DNA from: Anaerolineales bacterium
GTDB lineage: Bacteria > Chloroflexota > Anaerolineae > Anaerolineales > Villigracilaceae
Length of the DNA stretch: 64,000 nt
Direction of reading: 5' to 3'
NCBI GenBank assembly: GCA_016789305.1
Contig: JAEURJ010000025.1
Location: forward strand, 124,001-188,000
A program made the translations under genes and the position numbers. Below, in pieces: positions 42,931 to 52,292 of the stretch; the first letter of the stretch is position 1, and each line of letters begins with the position of its first letter. The notes under the pieces are model-generated. The model saw only the letters and a program-made list of their open reading frames with translations, searched no databases and was not told the DNA's origin.

Positions 42931-44421
42931 TTAATCCAGCGGTTTGTTCTGTGCCAACCATACCCGGCTTTCTCTTCTCGCCTCATCCGGAATAAACTTT
43001 GAGTCACTCCTGGTTTCGTGCATGGATTCCACTAGTCTTTCGTCGTTTATCAACTCGGCGGATAATCCTAGAAAATCACGATAATCATTTACATCCAGAG
43101 CAAAACTCAGTGATTCTCGCAATGCCTTCCGTTCCATAAATTCACTGCGATTTTTCTCCTCTTGCCATACGTGATCTGCCGGTCCACATACCCCCAGCAA
43201 GGTAATATATTCTGTCTCGACTTCTTGATATCCAAATCGTCCGCGAACGATTTCTCCAGTTTTGAACTGTTGCAAAATTCGGCTTTGATTCCAAACTTTC
43301 TGCGCTTGCTCTGCCACTGATGCCTCTTGAAAATAATTTGTGAGTGAGGTAAATCGAAAGTACTCCGAATTTTCTCCAAGCATTTGGTCAATTTGGAAAT
43401 GACCAATATCAAGGTGAATATCATTTGCGAGTTTTCCTGGAGTTGGATAACGATCCGCAAATTTATAGGTGTCGCCGCAAATTGTCTCAAAACTTTTATA
43501 GGAAATAGGTTTAGCATCCAGATCGATTAGGACTTTGTAAGTAATCCGTTGCGGTTCCATCCGAGCGGCGTCGATCCAATAGGGTCCGTTTATGAGTTTC
43601 GTCTTTAATCGGATATGGTTCGCTTTGATCTCTTCCTCGCTTAGTATTCGTCCATCGTTCTTCACATCTGGTTCGTTTGCCAGGTTAACGATCTCCTTTT
43701 CCACCCAATCCGTGGCATCAACGAACTTCACAAAATAGTGTGAATTCCCCACGTGGCCTTCTCGTTTGACACAGGTGTTCCAGAAGAGTTTATCTTTAGC
43801 TAACCATACCCCTCCTTCGGCTGTCTGATAACGACAAATCATGCGGGAAACGCCATCGCTTTGCCATTCAAAAGACCTGGCTTTGAAATCAAATTCCTTC
43901 ATCTCCTTCTCATGAGAGAGCTCAAATAAGAGGTCCCACACTTGTCTCCATGCCTCTTGAATACGTTTCTCTTCCTGCTCTGCCATTTGGGTGATAGATT
44001 GCTTTTTTGCCTCCAGCAGCTCGATCAATTCGTAGCCAGCTTCAGGTGGTAAATGTAAGATTTCTTCGTAAACATCCTCACCCTTGGGCTTTTCAATGTC
44101 TGATTCTAGTTCGCCTTTCTTTCGCTTCTTGCCGGATGGCAGGTTTATCTCGAATCGATGAACCAAACGAGTAACAGATACGCCATCGGATTTCCAGGCT
44201 TCTTGCGAAACCAGTTCACTTAATAGTTTCAGAGACTCGGTTCCATTTAGGGTCTCTATGTTTCTATTGATGTTATTCCAGATGATCAGCCCTTGATCTT
44301 GCCAATTATGGAAATGGCGCGATTCAAGCCATTCTGGACACCCTTCTGGCTTATTGCTTTTATGGAAGCGCTGATAATTCGGATATTCATTAAATCGGAT
44401 ACCCCACGTTGCTTCTGTCAT
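42931..44421 (-). CDS. Unrecognised 496-aa protein
   Basis: I do not recognise this family. The protein is soluble, charged and rich in Trp, Glu and Lys, with no signal or membrane segment. A helical, coiled-coil-like stretch (about 140-190, LIELLEAKKQSITQMAEQEE) separates an N-terminal part from a C-terminal part. The C-terminal part contains FVKFVDATDWVEKE and PYWIDAARMEPQRI, and the N-terminal KKRKKGE is strongly basic. The start is taken at the second ATG (44421) because GAGG lies 7 bases before it. It stands alone between R2b and mvaD relic C. No promoter was identified, and the function is unknown. Confidence 0.7.
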   Translation of the reverse strand: MTEATWGIRFNEYPNYQRFHKSNKPEGCPEWLESRHFHNWQDQGLIIWNNINRNIETLNGTESLKLLSELVSQEAWKSDGVSVTRLVHRFEINLPSGKKRKKGELESDIEKPKGEDVYEEILHLPPEAGYELIELLEAKKQSITQMAEQEEKRIQEAWRQVWDLLFELSHEKEMKEFDFKARSFEWQSDGVSRMICRYQTAEGGVWLAKDKLFWNTCVKREGHVGNSHYFVKFVDATDWVEKEIVNLANEPDVKNDGRILSEEEIKANHIRLKTKLINGPYWIDAARMEPQRITYKVLIDLDAKPISYKSFETICGDTYKFADRYPTPGKLANDIHLDIGHFQIDQMLGENSEYFRFTSLTNYFQEASVAEQAQKVWNQSRILQQFKTGEIVRGRFGYQEVETEYITLLGVCGPADHVWQEEKNRSEFMERKALRESLSFALDVNDYRDFLGLSAELINDERLVESMHETRSDSKFIPDEARRESRVWLAQNKPLD

Positions 44422-44609
44422 AGGCATACCTCATCATAAGAATTTGCACGGTGAATCGGCGAAGTAAATAATTTTACCGGTTCCAAGTGAAAAGCAAAGT
44501 GAATCATCAATTTGGAGAAATGAAAATCGTTGAGGACAACTCACCGTAAGGAACACCTATTTATGACAGATCTCTCCCTTTCATCATCGCTTTGGCAATC
44601 CCAGGGACA

Positions 44610-44696
44610 TGGTAAACTAATTCTTCTCCCCCATTACATAGCAAGTTGCCATGTTGGTTCAAGAGAACGGCTCCACCCGTCACTCAAAACAAGAAA
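44610..44696 (+). repeat. Repeat upstream of mvaD relic C, shared with relic B
   Basis: GGTAAACT, CCCCCATTACAT, TTGCCATGTTGGTTC and GAGAACGG align in order with 28290-28376. The match extends the B/C homology upstream of the mvaD-like start. Confidence 0.6.
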
Positions 44697-44745
44697 AAAA
44701 CGCTAAAATAAACCAAAATATCTGATTTTTTGAATAAAATTCTAT

Positions 44746-44853
44746 ATGAATGCCACTTCTGCCACCGCCCACGCTTGTCCCAATATTGCCTTTACTAAGT
44801 TGGTGCAATGGAACACAGATCTTGATTACCGTCAGATTGATTTTGAAACAGGA
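44746..44853 (+). pseudogene. mvaD 5'-end relic, copy C
   Basis: The frame from 44746 reads MNATSATAHACPNIAFTKLV and then QWNTDLDYRQ, remaining open to a TAG near 44920. PNIAF plus K marks the MvaD N-terminus; AFTKL and the shortened segment before AACACAG are shared with relics A and B. After about 44853 no similarity is visible. It lies between the unknown gene and the second glycoside locus. Confidence 0.75.
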
Positions 44854-44990
44854 TATAACCCCTCCGACAACACACATTGTCTCGGCCGATTGGTACGGAT
44901 TGCAAAGTTATACAGTTAGTAGTCTATAGCTACCTAAAGGAAGCCAACGAGTCCTAAAATGATTCACTGATATGAATTTCACCCGCTATT

Positions 44991-45042
44991 TCAAAGCAGA
45001 AACAGGTGGAAAACGCTATACATCCACCTGTTTCTGCTTTGA
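44991..45042. terminator. Perfect 20-bp inverted repeat after the multidomain glycosidase gene
   Basis: TCAAAGCAGAAACAGGTGGA (44991-45010) and its exact complement (45023-45042) form a 20-bp stem with a 12-base loop, 9 bases after the stop of the 911-aa glycosidase gene. No T run follows on the minus strand, so it may be a terminator or an mRNA-stabilising stem. Confidence 0.7.
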
Positions 45043-45051
45043 AAATAACTT

Positions 45052-47787
45052 TTATTTATCCTTCATTCTTAACCTGACTTCGTGCTTCCCAGTGATATGC
45101 CACGGAATCCTCTCAGCTTTCGTTCCGTCGATGAACATTTCTCCTTCGGTGCCATATCCTTCAATGATGATATCGATGGTCGCGTTTCCGTAACGTAAAT
45201 TTTCGAGGCGTGCGTTTTTAAGCTCTGCGGGAACAACAGGCCGGGTATGAAAACCCTGTTCGTCATATCGTATTCCAAACAAACCATAGAACAGCAGCGA
45301 GACAAAACCAGCCGCTTGCCAAAGCTGTCCGGGCCATCGCCAAGCGAGGCCGCTACTGGCATCGATCACCTCATAAAATGTCTTATTGATGACGCAGTTC
45401 CTCACCTGCTGGCCAATCAGGGTATGAACCAAATCGACATCCCGCTGTGTTGCTGCAGCATCAGCAAACCCCGCTTCCCAAACAACCCAGACGCTTCCAC
45501 AAAAATGATTTTTTTCGGGTCGATCAGGAAAAAGCTGGATGCCGAAGTCAGTCATGGCTTTCGTCCGTAAATGCTTCAGCACACTCCAGCTTCTTTCTTG
45601 ATCTGCAATGGAAAACTTGCTCCAAATGACACTTTCTGCTCCTGAAGTCTCCCAATATCCTTCGGCAAAAGATTGACTCCCCTTTGGCCCGGAAGTGTAA
45701 TAGCCAAAGTCCTCATTCCAGTACAATTGATTGATCGTCTCTCTTAATTGATTTGCCCGGGCGCGCCAGTGCTTGACTTTTTCAGGATCAAAACCAAGCA
45801 AAGTTGCTATTTGAGCCATGCTCCAATAGGCCTTCTGAAAGTAACATTCCGTGCTCAGACAAAATCCGTCGTTCTCCGGTTCTTCGAAAGCGTCATTGGA
45901 AGTCGATTGTTCCGCCCGAACCAGACCGGTTTCATCTGAAAAACGCGCCTCAACGTCCTGAATTTTCTCCAGCAGAAACGGCCAGGCTTCTTGGATTGCA
46001 AACCGATCATGGGTTGCAAGATAATAATCCCACAAACCGACAATGGCCATAGCCGGTCCATCTGAACCGTTATCAAACCCATTGCGAGTGGTGTATAACA
46101 ATGTTTTTCTAGCGGTTAAAGGATCCAGAAGATTTCCACACCGCAGGGCAATGTGGGCGCTGTCCCTGACCCAGACGCCGAACCCTTCGCCTGGTCCCTG
46201 GAAAAGCCCTGCAGACCACAAGCCCGCCTCGCTGGGCAGAGCAAATTCTTCGCTCTTGCACGCAGAAAAGATATCAAGAGCAATTTCATAGGCTGCGTTG
46301 ACACTCGCTACAGAGGTGCAGAGGCGGGGGTAACTGCCATGGTCGTAGACGGGACGCCAGATTTCCTTGCGGTTGATCGCGCGCACCATATCCCCCCACT
46401 TCGTATCCCGCCATTGAAACTCCTCCGTTATCCGTAAGGGAGAGACCACAGTATGCTCGTCAAGAATATAAGCATCCGGATATCCGTAATTCGAGTCGTT
46501 TACAGAGCGACTGTACACGGTAAATGTCGCCCCTTTATAAAAGATTGGGTTTTCTGCCGGAGTTTTCTCGAGCAAGGATCGTGCTTCCGGGCCAAATCTA
46601 CAGGAGCGTAAACCGTATAACGTAACTGCATGCAAGGTAAATTCACTCGTAGATTCGATCCGAATCTCCTTGCCAGGCGCCACATCTATCTTGCAGCCGC
46701 CCACATTCCCGCTGACACTATTATCTACGTTTATCGTTTGCCTGTCCTGACTGTTCTGCCGCATCAGGAGTGCCTGTCCGCCACAGATGACTTCAGCAAT
46801 CGTTTTGTCGACAAAAAATGTCAATCTCAAGGTGCCAGCCTGTGTTTGCGCTGGTATGGAATGCTCATGATTCCAAATCCTCTGGCCGGCAACGCGGATA
46901 GGAAAACCACAGATCTCCAGGTTCAATTGCTGGGCGGGACTACATTCAATATCGAGGATGACCTCAAATGCCTGTGCAGAGATATCAGAAGGCGCTCCCT
47001 CCGCCTCCAGGATGCGGATGTTCGGCCAATGGCCCGGTGCCACTCGGAAGGAAAATTTCTCGAAGTATCTCGACGTGCGGATGTTCTTCCATTTGCGTTC
47101 CCATATCCTTAATTTCCTAAGGTAATCGGCAGGTTCCAGCGTATTTTCATGAAGAAAAAGGGGAATGCTAAATATCGAAGAAAAAGGCCAATCCTCCATC
47201 TCCTCACTAATGGCGATCGTCAGTTCACCATGACGATAGGGAATGCTGAATTCCTCCTTGACGGCTCCCTGCCATACTCTTTCTTGCGGACGTTCAGAAG
47301 ATCTGATTTGAGGAAGGTTGTAGTTAACATGGCTTACTTTCCAATCGAGCAGATCCGGGCTTTCGAGAAGAACACTGTCGACATACTCCTGCGACTCGCC
47401 GAGCACATTGGCGTAAACTCGTAATAGCCATGTACCGTTTCCAGCCTGGGCCAGTCCATAAACGGCTTTTGCTTTCGCCTGATTGGACACATAATGAATG
47501 ATGGGGTCATTACGTGCCTGGTCATCCACTAACAGGCTCTTGTCTGGGCTGGCAGTAATCAAGCGCATCCAAAGATTGTCAAGTTGGACGTCAATTCCAT
47601 AAGTCTGTTTGGCATCAAGCGGATATAAATCGATACACCGCCATGCATCGATCCGCGTACGAGCCAGAGGCAGATTCCTGGCACTCACTTCTACGCCATC
47701 TGCAAAGAAATGGATTTCAGAATCTTCAATATCCTTTTGAAGAGGTACCATCAAAAAGCGGTGATCAAAATTCCATTCAAACTTCAT
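45052..47787 (-). CDS. Multidomain glycoside hydrolase with alpha/alpha-toroid catalytic domain
   Basis: The 911-aa protein lacks a signal peptide. The N-terminal half (about 1-420) is beta-rich. A stretch at about 325-365 (LRLTFFVDKTIAEVICGGQA) resembles the C-terminal sandwich of GH32 fructosidases. The C-terminal half (about 430-860) is an (alpha/alpha)6 barrel of the GH63/GH78/amylo-glucosidase type: FGVWVRDSAHIALRCGNLLD, SDGPAMAIVGLWDYY, WNEDFGYYTSG, and the late SSGLAWRWPGQLWQAAGFV. The family and bond specificity are not assignable by eye. It is the last gene of an operon with two GH172 enzymes and an ABC importer, suggesting joint breakdown of a furanoside-containing glycan. Confidence 0.7.
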   Translation of the reverse strand: MKFEWNFDHRFLMVPLQKDIEDSEIHFFADGVEVSARNLPLARTRIDAWRCIDLYPLDAKQTYGIDVQLDNLWMRLITASPDKSLLVDDQARNDPIIHYVSNQAKAKAVYGLAQAGNGTWLLRVYANVLGESQEYVDSVLLESPDLLDWKVSHVNYNLPQIRSSERPQERVWQGAVKEEFSIPYRHGELTIAISEEMEDWPFSSIFSIPLFLHENTLEPADYLRKLRIWERKWKNIRTSRYFEKFSFRVAPGHWPNIRILEAEGAPSDISAQAFEVILDIECSPAQQLNLEICGFPIRVAGQRIWNHEHSIPAQTQAGTLRLTFFVDKTIAEVICGGQALLMRQNSQDRQTINVDNSVSGNVGGCKIDVAPGKEIRIESTSEFTLHAVTLYGLRSCRFGPEARSLLEKTPAENPIFYKGATFTVYSRSVNDSNYGYPDAYILDEHTVVSPLRITEEFQWRDTKWGDMVRAINRKEIWRPVYDHGSYPRLCTSVASVNAAYEIALDIFSACKSEEFALPSEAGLWSAGLFQGPGEGFGVWVRDSAHIALRCGNLLDPLTARKTLLYTTRNGFDNGSDGPAMAIVGLWDYYLATHDRFAIQEAWPFLLEKIQDVEARFSDETGLVRAEQSTSNDAFEEPENDGFCLSTECYFQKAYWSMAQIATLLGFDPEKVKHWRARANQLRETINQLYWNEDFGYYTSGPKGSQSFAEGYWETSGAESVIWSKFSIADQERSWSVLKHLRTKAMTDFGIQLFPDRPEKNHFCGSVWVVWEAGFADAAATQRDVDLVHTLIGQQVRNCVINKTFYEVIDASSGLAWRWPGQLWQAAGFVSLLFYGLFGIRYDEQGFHTRPVVPAELKNARLENLRYGNATIDIIIEGYGTEGEMFIDGTKAERIPWHITGKHEVRLRMKDK

Positions 47788-47876
47788 CGGATACCCTGTA
47801 TTGGTTCAGGAAAAACATTCACAGTCTAGATTCTTCATCCAGCGCGAGGAACTTTGGCTCAATTGCTCCAGGTAGC

Positions 47877-49004
47877 TTAAATCAGACACTTTTCGACCGG
47901 AAGGATCGGAAGGTCAGACTGAGGTTTGTCAAAATAAAAATAGGTGCAACAGGACCAGTCATCCTCCCGTTCGAACAATTCCGGCAGGACAATCGTTGGA
48001 TCAATTGCAACAAAATCGATATCATACCCATTAACAGAACGGTATCGAGCCCCCATGGTCTGCTGATGAAAGTGAAACTTTGCCTTGCTTAATTCATCAT
48101 TCGTATCTATGCCGCCAATTTGCTGAATCATAATCTGGATGTTTTCATGAAAATAGATAGGATCCGGCACATGCAGGCGGTAACAGGCGATCTCCATGTT
48201 TTCCTTGTCATAGATCTGGCTGCCATGATACAGGTCATAAAAATAATCCTGGCCCCATGCCGTTCCGATATAATCCTCCACGCCGGTACCGCACAGGCTG
48301 GGATATTCCTGGTCGCCATCAATATAGGCTTTAAATTCCCCTTCCCCCCACCAGGTATTGAAATACTTTGTACGATCACAGCGGATGCCGAGGTTTACGC
48401 CAAGGTACCTGCCCTGTCCTTCCAGAAAAGGAAGGAGTTGAAAATCCCTACCCATTTGCGTCGGATTTTCACGGTTGAACCAGCAGTGAAAATACAGGGC
48501 GTTTTCTTCGATACGGTCACCCAACGTATAATCCACATCATAATAAAAGTGCTTGATCTGCTGCCCGCTGCGGTTCTTGACCACAATTTTCATACTCTTC
48601 CGAAACGGCATTGGAATATAGCAATTGAATGAACGGCCTTCCGGGCTTGAAAAGAGAGAATTCTTCACTACGGCCATACGGCCAATGCCAAGGCAGAAGA
48701 AATCGCCAATCGGCGCGCAGACGGCCGGCTTTTCTGACTCATCCCAATACATTTCAATGAATGTCCCGCGCAGCGTAGCCGGATTGCGGGTATTGATCGT
48801 CATCCAGATCCTACGAATCATTCCACTTGTATTCTCAGCGTGCGCCAGGGTCGCATCCTCCCCATCCTCCAATGTAAACCAAGCAGAGCCTTTTCGACCA
48901 TTGCGAGCTTTTCCGCCTTGCCCTTTTTTTCCTTCTGGATTCTCCCGGCTTGCCCAACGGGTCTCGATTCCAGGCTGGATGGAATATAGATTTTCTCCAA
49001 ACAT
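47877..49004 (-). CDS. GH172 (DUF2961) family glycosidase, shorter paralogue
   Basis: The 375-aa protein shows the DUF2961 core: IGDFFCLG, NCYIPMPFRKSMKI, FYYDVDYTL, WWGEGEFKAYIDGD and LCGTGVEDYIGTAWG. Glu residues in WWGEG and GTGVEDY are likely catalytic. GH172 enzymes act on alpha-D-fructofuranosides (difructose dianhydride I) or alpha-D-arabinofuranosides. It is cytosolic. AGGAG lies 7 bases before the ATG. Paralogous to 52293, but lacks the long C-terminal helical tail. Confidence 0.87.
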   Translation of the reverse strand: MFGENLYSIQPGIETRWASRENPEGKKGQGGKARNGRKGSAWFTLEDGEDATLAHAENTSGMIRRIWMTINTRNPATLRGTFIEMYWDESEKPAVCAPIGDFFCLGIGRMAVVKNSLFSSPEGRSFNCYIPMPFRKSMKIVVKNRSGQQIKHFYYDVDYTLGDRIEENALYFHCWFNRENPTQMGRDFQLLPFLEGQGRYLGVNLGIRCDRTKYFNTWWGEGEFKAYIDGDQEYPSLCGTGVEDYIGTAWGQDYFYDLYHGSQIYDKENMEIACYRLHVPDPIYFHENIQIMIQQIGGIDTNDELSKAKFHFHQQTMGARYRSVNGYDIDFVAIDPTIVLPELFEREDDWSCCTYFYFDKPQSDLPILPVEKCLI

Positions 49005-49067
49005 GTGATTACTCCTATGGAATGGTATCTTTTTCGAAGTGAACAGGGATATTCAACCTGATCGAAC

Positions 49068-49868
49068 TTATTTGAAGCCAGTCGTTTTAATCCCTTCCTG
49101 GAGATACCTTTGAGCGATCAGAAAAAGGATGAATACCGGAATCGCGGCCAGCATCGAGGAGGCAATTACTTTGTTCCATGGCGTCGAGTACCCAGAGACC
49201 ATATTAGCCAGGTAGACTTGAACCGTGTACAGGGATTCCTTTTTGTTGACCACCAAGGGCCACAAATAGTTATTCCAATTTCCCAGGAAAAAGGCGATGG
49301 TTAAAGGGATAATGATGGGCTTCGATAAAGGCAGTGCAATGGTGAAAAAAATACGTGCTTTTGAGCACCCTTCTACTTCTGCTGCTTCCTCGAGCTCCCT
49401 GGGAAAGCCAAGGTAAAACTGCCTGAACAGGAAAATCCCGTAGGCATTAAAAAGAGCCGGAAGAATCAGACCTGCATATGAATTCGTTATGCCGAGAAAT
49501 TTTGCGATCATGAACAACGGCACCAGGATTGTCATGCTGGGAATCAGCAAAGTGCTGATGATGATCCGAAACAATGTATCCTTAAATGGGAAATCGAAAC
49601 GAGCCAGGGCATACCCGCACATCGCGTGTAGAAGCATTGCAACAACCGTCACCGTTATCGATACGACCAATGACGTACGGATGGATACCAAGAATTTGCT
49701 GGACAGTGCCGCTCTGATATTATCCAAAGTGGGGAAATGAGGCCAAAGAGTAGCAGTGAAAAGCTCATTCGCGGATTTAAAGCTGGTCATGAAGAGGATA
49801 TAAATGGGAAACAGCAATATGATGGCGACCAGAACCAGGAAAGCAACAGTCAAATAGTTGCGCTTCAT
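49068..49868 (-). CDS. Sugar ABC transporter permease, MalG type
   Basis: The 266-aa protein has six membrane segments and the EAA loop ELEEAAEVEGCSKARIFF. It ends LQEGIKTTGFK. It lies 15 bases after the MalF-type gene. It differs clearly from the module-1 permease, so the two transporters were not recently copied from each other. Confidence 0.93.
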   Translation of the reverse strand: MKRNYLTVAFLVLVAIILLFPIYILFMTSFKSANELFTATLWPHFPTLDNIRAALSSKFLVSIRTSLVVSITVTVVAMLLHAMCGYALARFDFPFKDTLFRIIISTLLIPSMTILVPLFMIAKFLGITNSYAGLILPALFNAYGIFLFRQFYLGFPRELEEAAEVEGCSKARIFFTIALPLSKPIIIPLTIAFFLGNWNNYLWPLVVNKKESLYTVQVYLANMVSGYSTPWNKVIASSMLAAIPVFILFLIAQRYLQEGIKTTGFK

Positions 49869-49883
49869 AAGATCCTCTTCTTT

Positions 49884-50777
49884 TTACTCTTCTGAAACTG
49901 CTTTCGATTGGAAAAAGGAAAAAATAAACAGGATCACGAACAGGCATATGGACAGGGTCGAACCGTAGCCGAGATCCAGCAAATTAAACGATTTGTCGAA
50001 GATATACAGGACCCCGACCTCAGTTGCCTTGAATGGACCTCCTTTGGTCATCACCATGATTAGATCCATCACCTGAAAAGAGGCGATCGTTGTTGTGATC
50101 AAGATAAAGATACTGGTCGGCTTGATGAGGGGAAACATAATGTAGCGAAATGTCTGCCAACGGTTGGCACCATCGATCATGGCAGCTTCAAAATAACTGG
50201 CGGGAACCTCTTTGATTGCAGACAGGAACAAAAGCATGTTGTAGCCAAGATTAATCCAAAGCAGCACGAGAATAATCGAAAATAATGCCTGATCCTGGGA
50301 ACCTAAAAAAGGCTGGTCCGGAATGCCAAACAGATTGAGGAATGCGTTGATAAACCCCCGTTTTTCATTATAAAGAAACATCCATAAAGTACTGGCAATC
50401 ACAGAAGTGATGGCAAACGGCATCAGAATGGCTGTCTTAATGAACGAATTCAGTCTGGATTTGACTGAGTCAATTAGAACAGCCAGAAAAAGGGATGTGC
50501 AAAAGAGTGTTGGCACATAGATGATGGTCAATTTAAGGGTACGCCCGAGAGAATTCCACCAATTCTCATCTGAGAACATCCTGGAGTAGTTTCCAAATCC
50601 GATAAACACCTTTTCGCTGATCAGGTCCCAGTGATAGAAGCTGATAATAATGGCATAGATGATGGGTATGATCACAAATATGAGGAGGCCCAGGAAATCA
50701 GGGGCGATAAAACAATAAGCAGTGAGGGCCTCAATGAATTTTCTTCTCGATAATTTTCGTACGGATTTAGTGGTCAA
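49884..50777 (-). CDS. Sugar ABC transporter permease, MalF type
   Basis: About 297 aa with six membrane segments and the EAA loop YFEAAMIDGANRWQTFRYIM. The start is uncertain. A frame reaching an ATG at 50843 would translate through a strong hairpin, so TTG at 50777 is proposed (GGAAAA upstream, weak). The N-terminal RKLSRRKFIEALTAY segment is cytoplasmic in either case. Confidence 0.88.
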   Translation of the reverse strand: MTTKSVRKLSRRKFIEALTAYCFIAPDFLGLLIFVIIPIIYAIIISFYHWDLISEKVFIGFGNYSRMFSDENWWNSLGRTLKLTIIYVPTLFCTSLFLAVLIDSVKSRLNSFIKTAILMPFAITSVIASTLWMFLYNEKRGFINAFLNLFGIPDQPFLGSQDQALFSIILVLLWINLGYNMLLFLSAIKEVPASYFEAAMIDGANRWQTFRYIMFPLIKPTSIFILITTTIASFQVMDLIMVMTKGGPFKATEVGVLYIFDKSFNLLDLGYGSTLSICLFVILFIFSFFQSKAVSEE

Positions 50778-50802
50778 GGGAACTTTTCCAGATATATAAA
50801 TT

Positions 50803-50830
50803 GGATGCAAGCGCCAAGGCGCTTGCATCC
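50803..50830 (-). promoter_or_regulatory. Intercistronic hairpin after the binding-protein gene
   Basis: GGATGCAAGCGCC (50803-50815) and GGCGCTTGCATCC (50818-50830) form a perfect 13-bp stem with a 2-base loop, 17 bases after the binding-protein stop. It parallels the hairpin at 22416-22456 in module 1 and probably raises binding-protein mRNA relative to the permeases. Confidence 0.7.
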
Positions 50831-50846
50831 AGTAATTTACCATTGT

Positions 50847-52166
50847 TTACTTCTTAATCACAGCCTCGCAGGCGGCTTGCGCTTTGGCGGCTGCATCCGC
50901 TCCGGTAGCTCCACCGAACATTACACTTTGAACCATATCGTTTACCAAATCAGTAATCTCGGCAGGGTAACTAGGCTCAGGTACAGCTGTATCATAAAAG
51001 GAAGTGAACGCCTTTCGGAGACCCTTATCATATATCGCTGAGTTGGTCTTGATAACCGAGAACCGAGCCGGGTAGGCAAATTTCGCTTCCGTTGCCCACT
51101 TGCTAGCCATGGTGTTATCTTTTGGATCGCCGAACAACCAGAAGATGAATGCAGCTGCTTCATCAACATTTTTCGATTGCGAATTGATCGCCATTTTTTG
51201 GCCGCCCGCTACCGTGATGGATTTCTTGTCAGCCGGTGCAGGAAGCGGAACAACGCCAATATTAACATCCTTATAGGTAGTTTCCGTCGCGTTGATCATG
51301 TACGTGCCACCAACTTGCATGGCAGCGAAGCCGGTGCCGACATTTCCAATATCCCAGGGTCCGATTTGCAATGAGGATGGGGCATAGCCATCCTTGAAAA
51401 AACTGCCCCAAAAATCAAGTGCTTGTGCCATTTCGGGAGTATTTATGACACAGGTGGAGCGATCCTTCGACAGAATGTCAGCGCCGCTCATCCACATGAA
51501 TGGCCACCAGTTGAATAAGGTATAGCCGCCCTTTTCAACGGGAAGCACCAGGCCATAAACATCGTTTGTGGTCAGAGCCTTGGCTGCCGCAGATAATTCA
51601 TCCCAGGTCGTCGGGGGTTGGATTCCGGCTGCATTTAGCATATCTACATTGTAGAACAACCCAAGTGTCTCCATCTCCATCGGCAGGGCGTATATTTTTC
51701 CCTGATAGGTGGCGGCATCGAGGGCGGAGGGCTGCATATCTGCCTTTAACTCTTCCGTATAATACGGAGTTAAATCCGCAAGCATCCCTTTTTCGGCATA
51801 CTTGGTAAATGTCGAAGGCTCAACGAACAAGATATCAGGCGCTTCGCCGTTTGCATAGGCGGTCGGAATCAAGGTCGTAATATAGTCTGATTGGTTTACA
51901 TTAGTCAGTTCGATCCTGACATCCGGGTGGGAAGCATTGTACTGAGCAACTGCATCTGTAAGGAACTGAGCTTCCGTGCCACCATGAAAGTCCCAAAACT
52001 TGAGCACCACGGGTTCTTTTGCGGCTGGCAGTGTGGCGGGTGCTTCGGTGGCATCGGATTGCGGAGCTGGTGTTGCCGCAGGCGGCTGTGTAGGCGCCGG
52101 GGAAGTGCAAGATGCCAGGAGGGCAAGGACCGTTATCGCGATCAACAGAATGGATATTTTTTTCAT
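50847..52166 (-). CDS. Sugar ABC transporter substrate-binding lipoprotein
   Basis: The 439-aa protein begins MKKISILLIAITVLALLASC, a lipoprotein signal with lipobox LLASC, then a Thr/Pro/Ala linker and a family-1 solute-binding fold (LKFWDFHGGTEAQFLTDAV; AAMQVGGTYMIN; VAGGQKMAIN). The ligand is presumably the oligosaccharide handled by the neighbouring GH172 enzymes (inference). Confidence 0.93.
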   Translation of the reverse strand: MKKISILLIAITVLALLASCTSPAPTQPPAATPAPQSDATEAPATLPAAKEPVVLKFWDFHGGTEAQFLTDAVAQYNASHPDVRIELTNVNQSDYITTLIPTAYANGEAPDILFVEPSTFTKYAEKGMLADLTPYYTEELKADMQPSALDAATYQGKIYALPMEMETLGLFYNVDMLNAAGIQPPTTWDELSAAAKALTTNDVYGLVLPVEKGGYTLFNWWPFMWMSGADILSKDRSTCVINTPEMAQALDFWGSFFKDGYAPSSLQIGPWDIGNVGTGFAAMQVGGTYMINATETTYKDVNIGVVPLPAPADKKSITVAGGQKMAINSQSKNVDEAAAFIFWLFGDPKDNTMASKWATEAKFAYPARFSVIKTNSAIYDKGLRKAFTSFYDTAVPEPSYPAEITDLVNDMVQSVMFGGATGADAAAKAQAACEAVIKK

Positions 52167-52292
52167 TTTGTTTTCCTTAGAGTCTTCATCAAAGTTTTGT
52201 GACGGGCGTGATTTAAGGTGTTTTCGAGCTTCTTCTCATCTTCTCATAACTCTACCTCCTTGACATATAAAGGGGTATGCGAAAAGTACATT

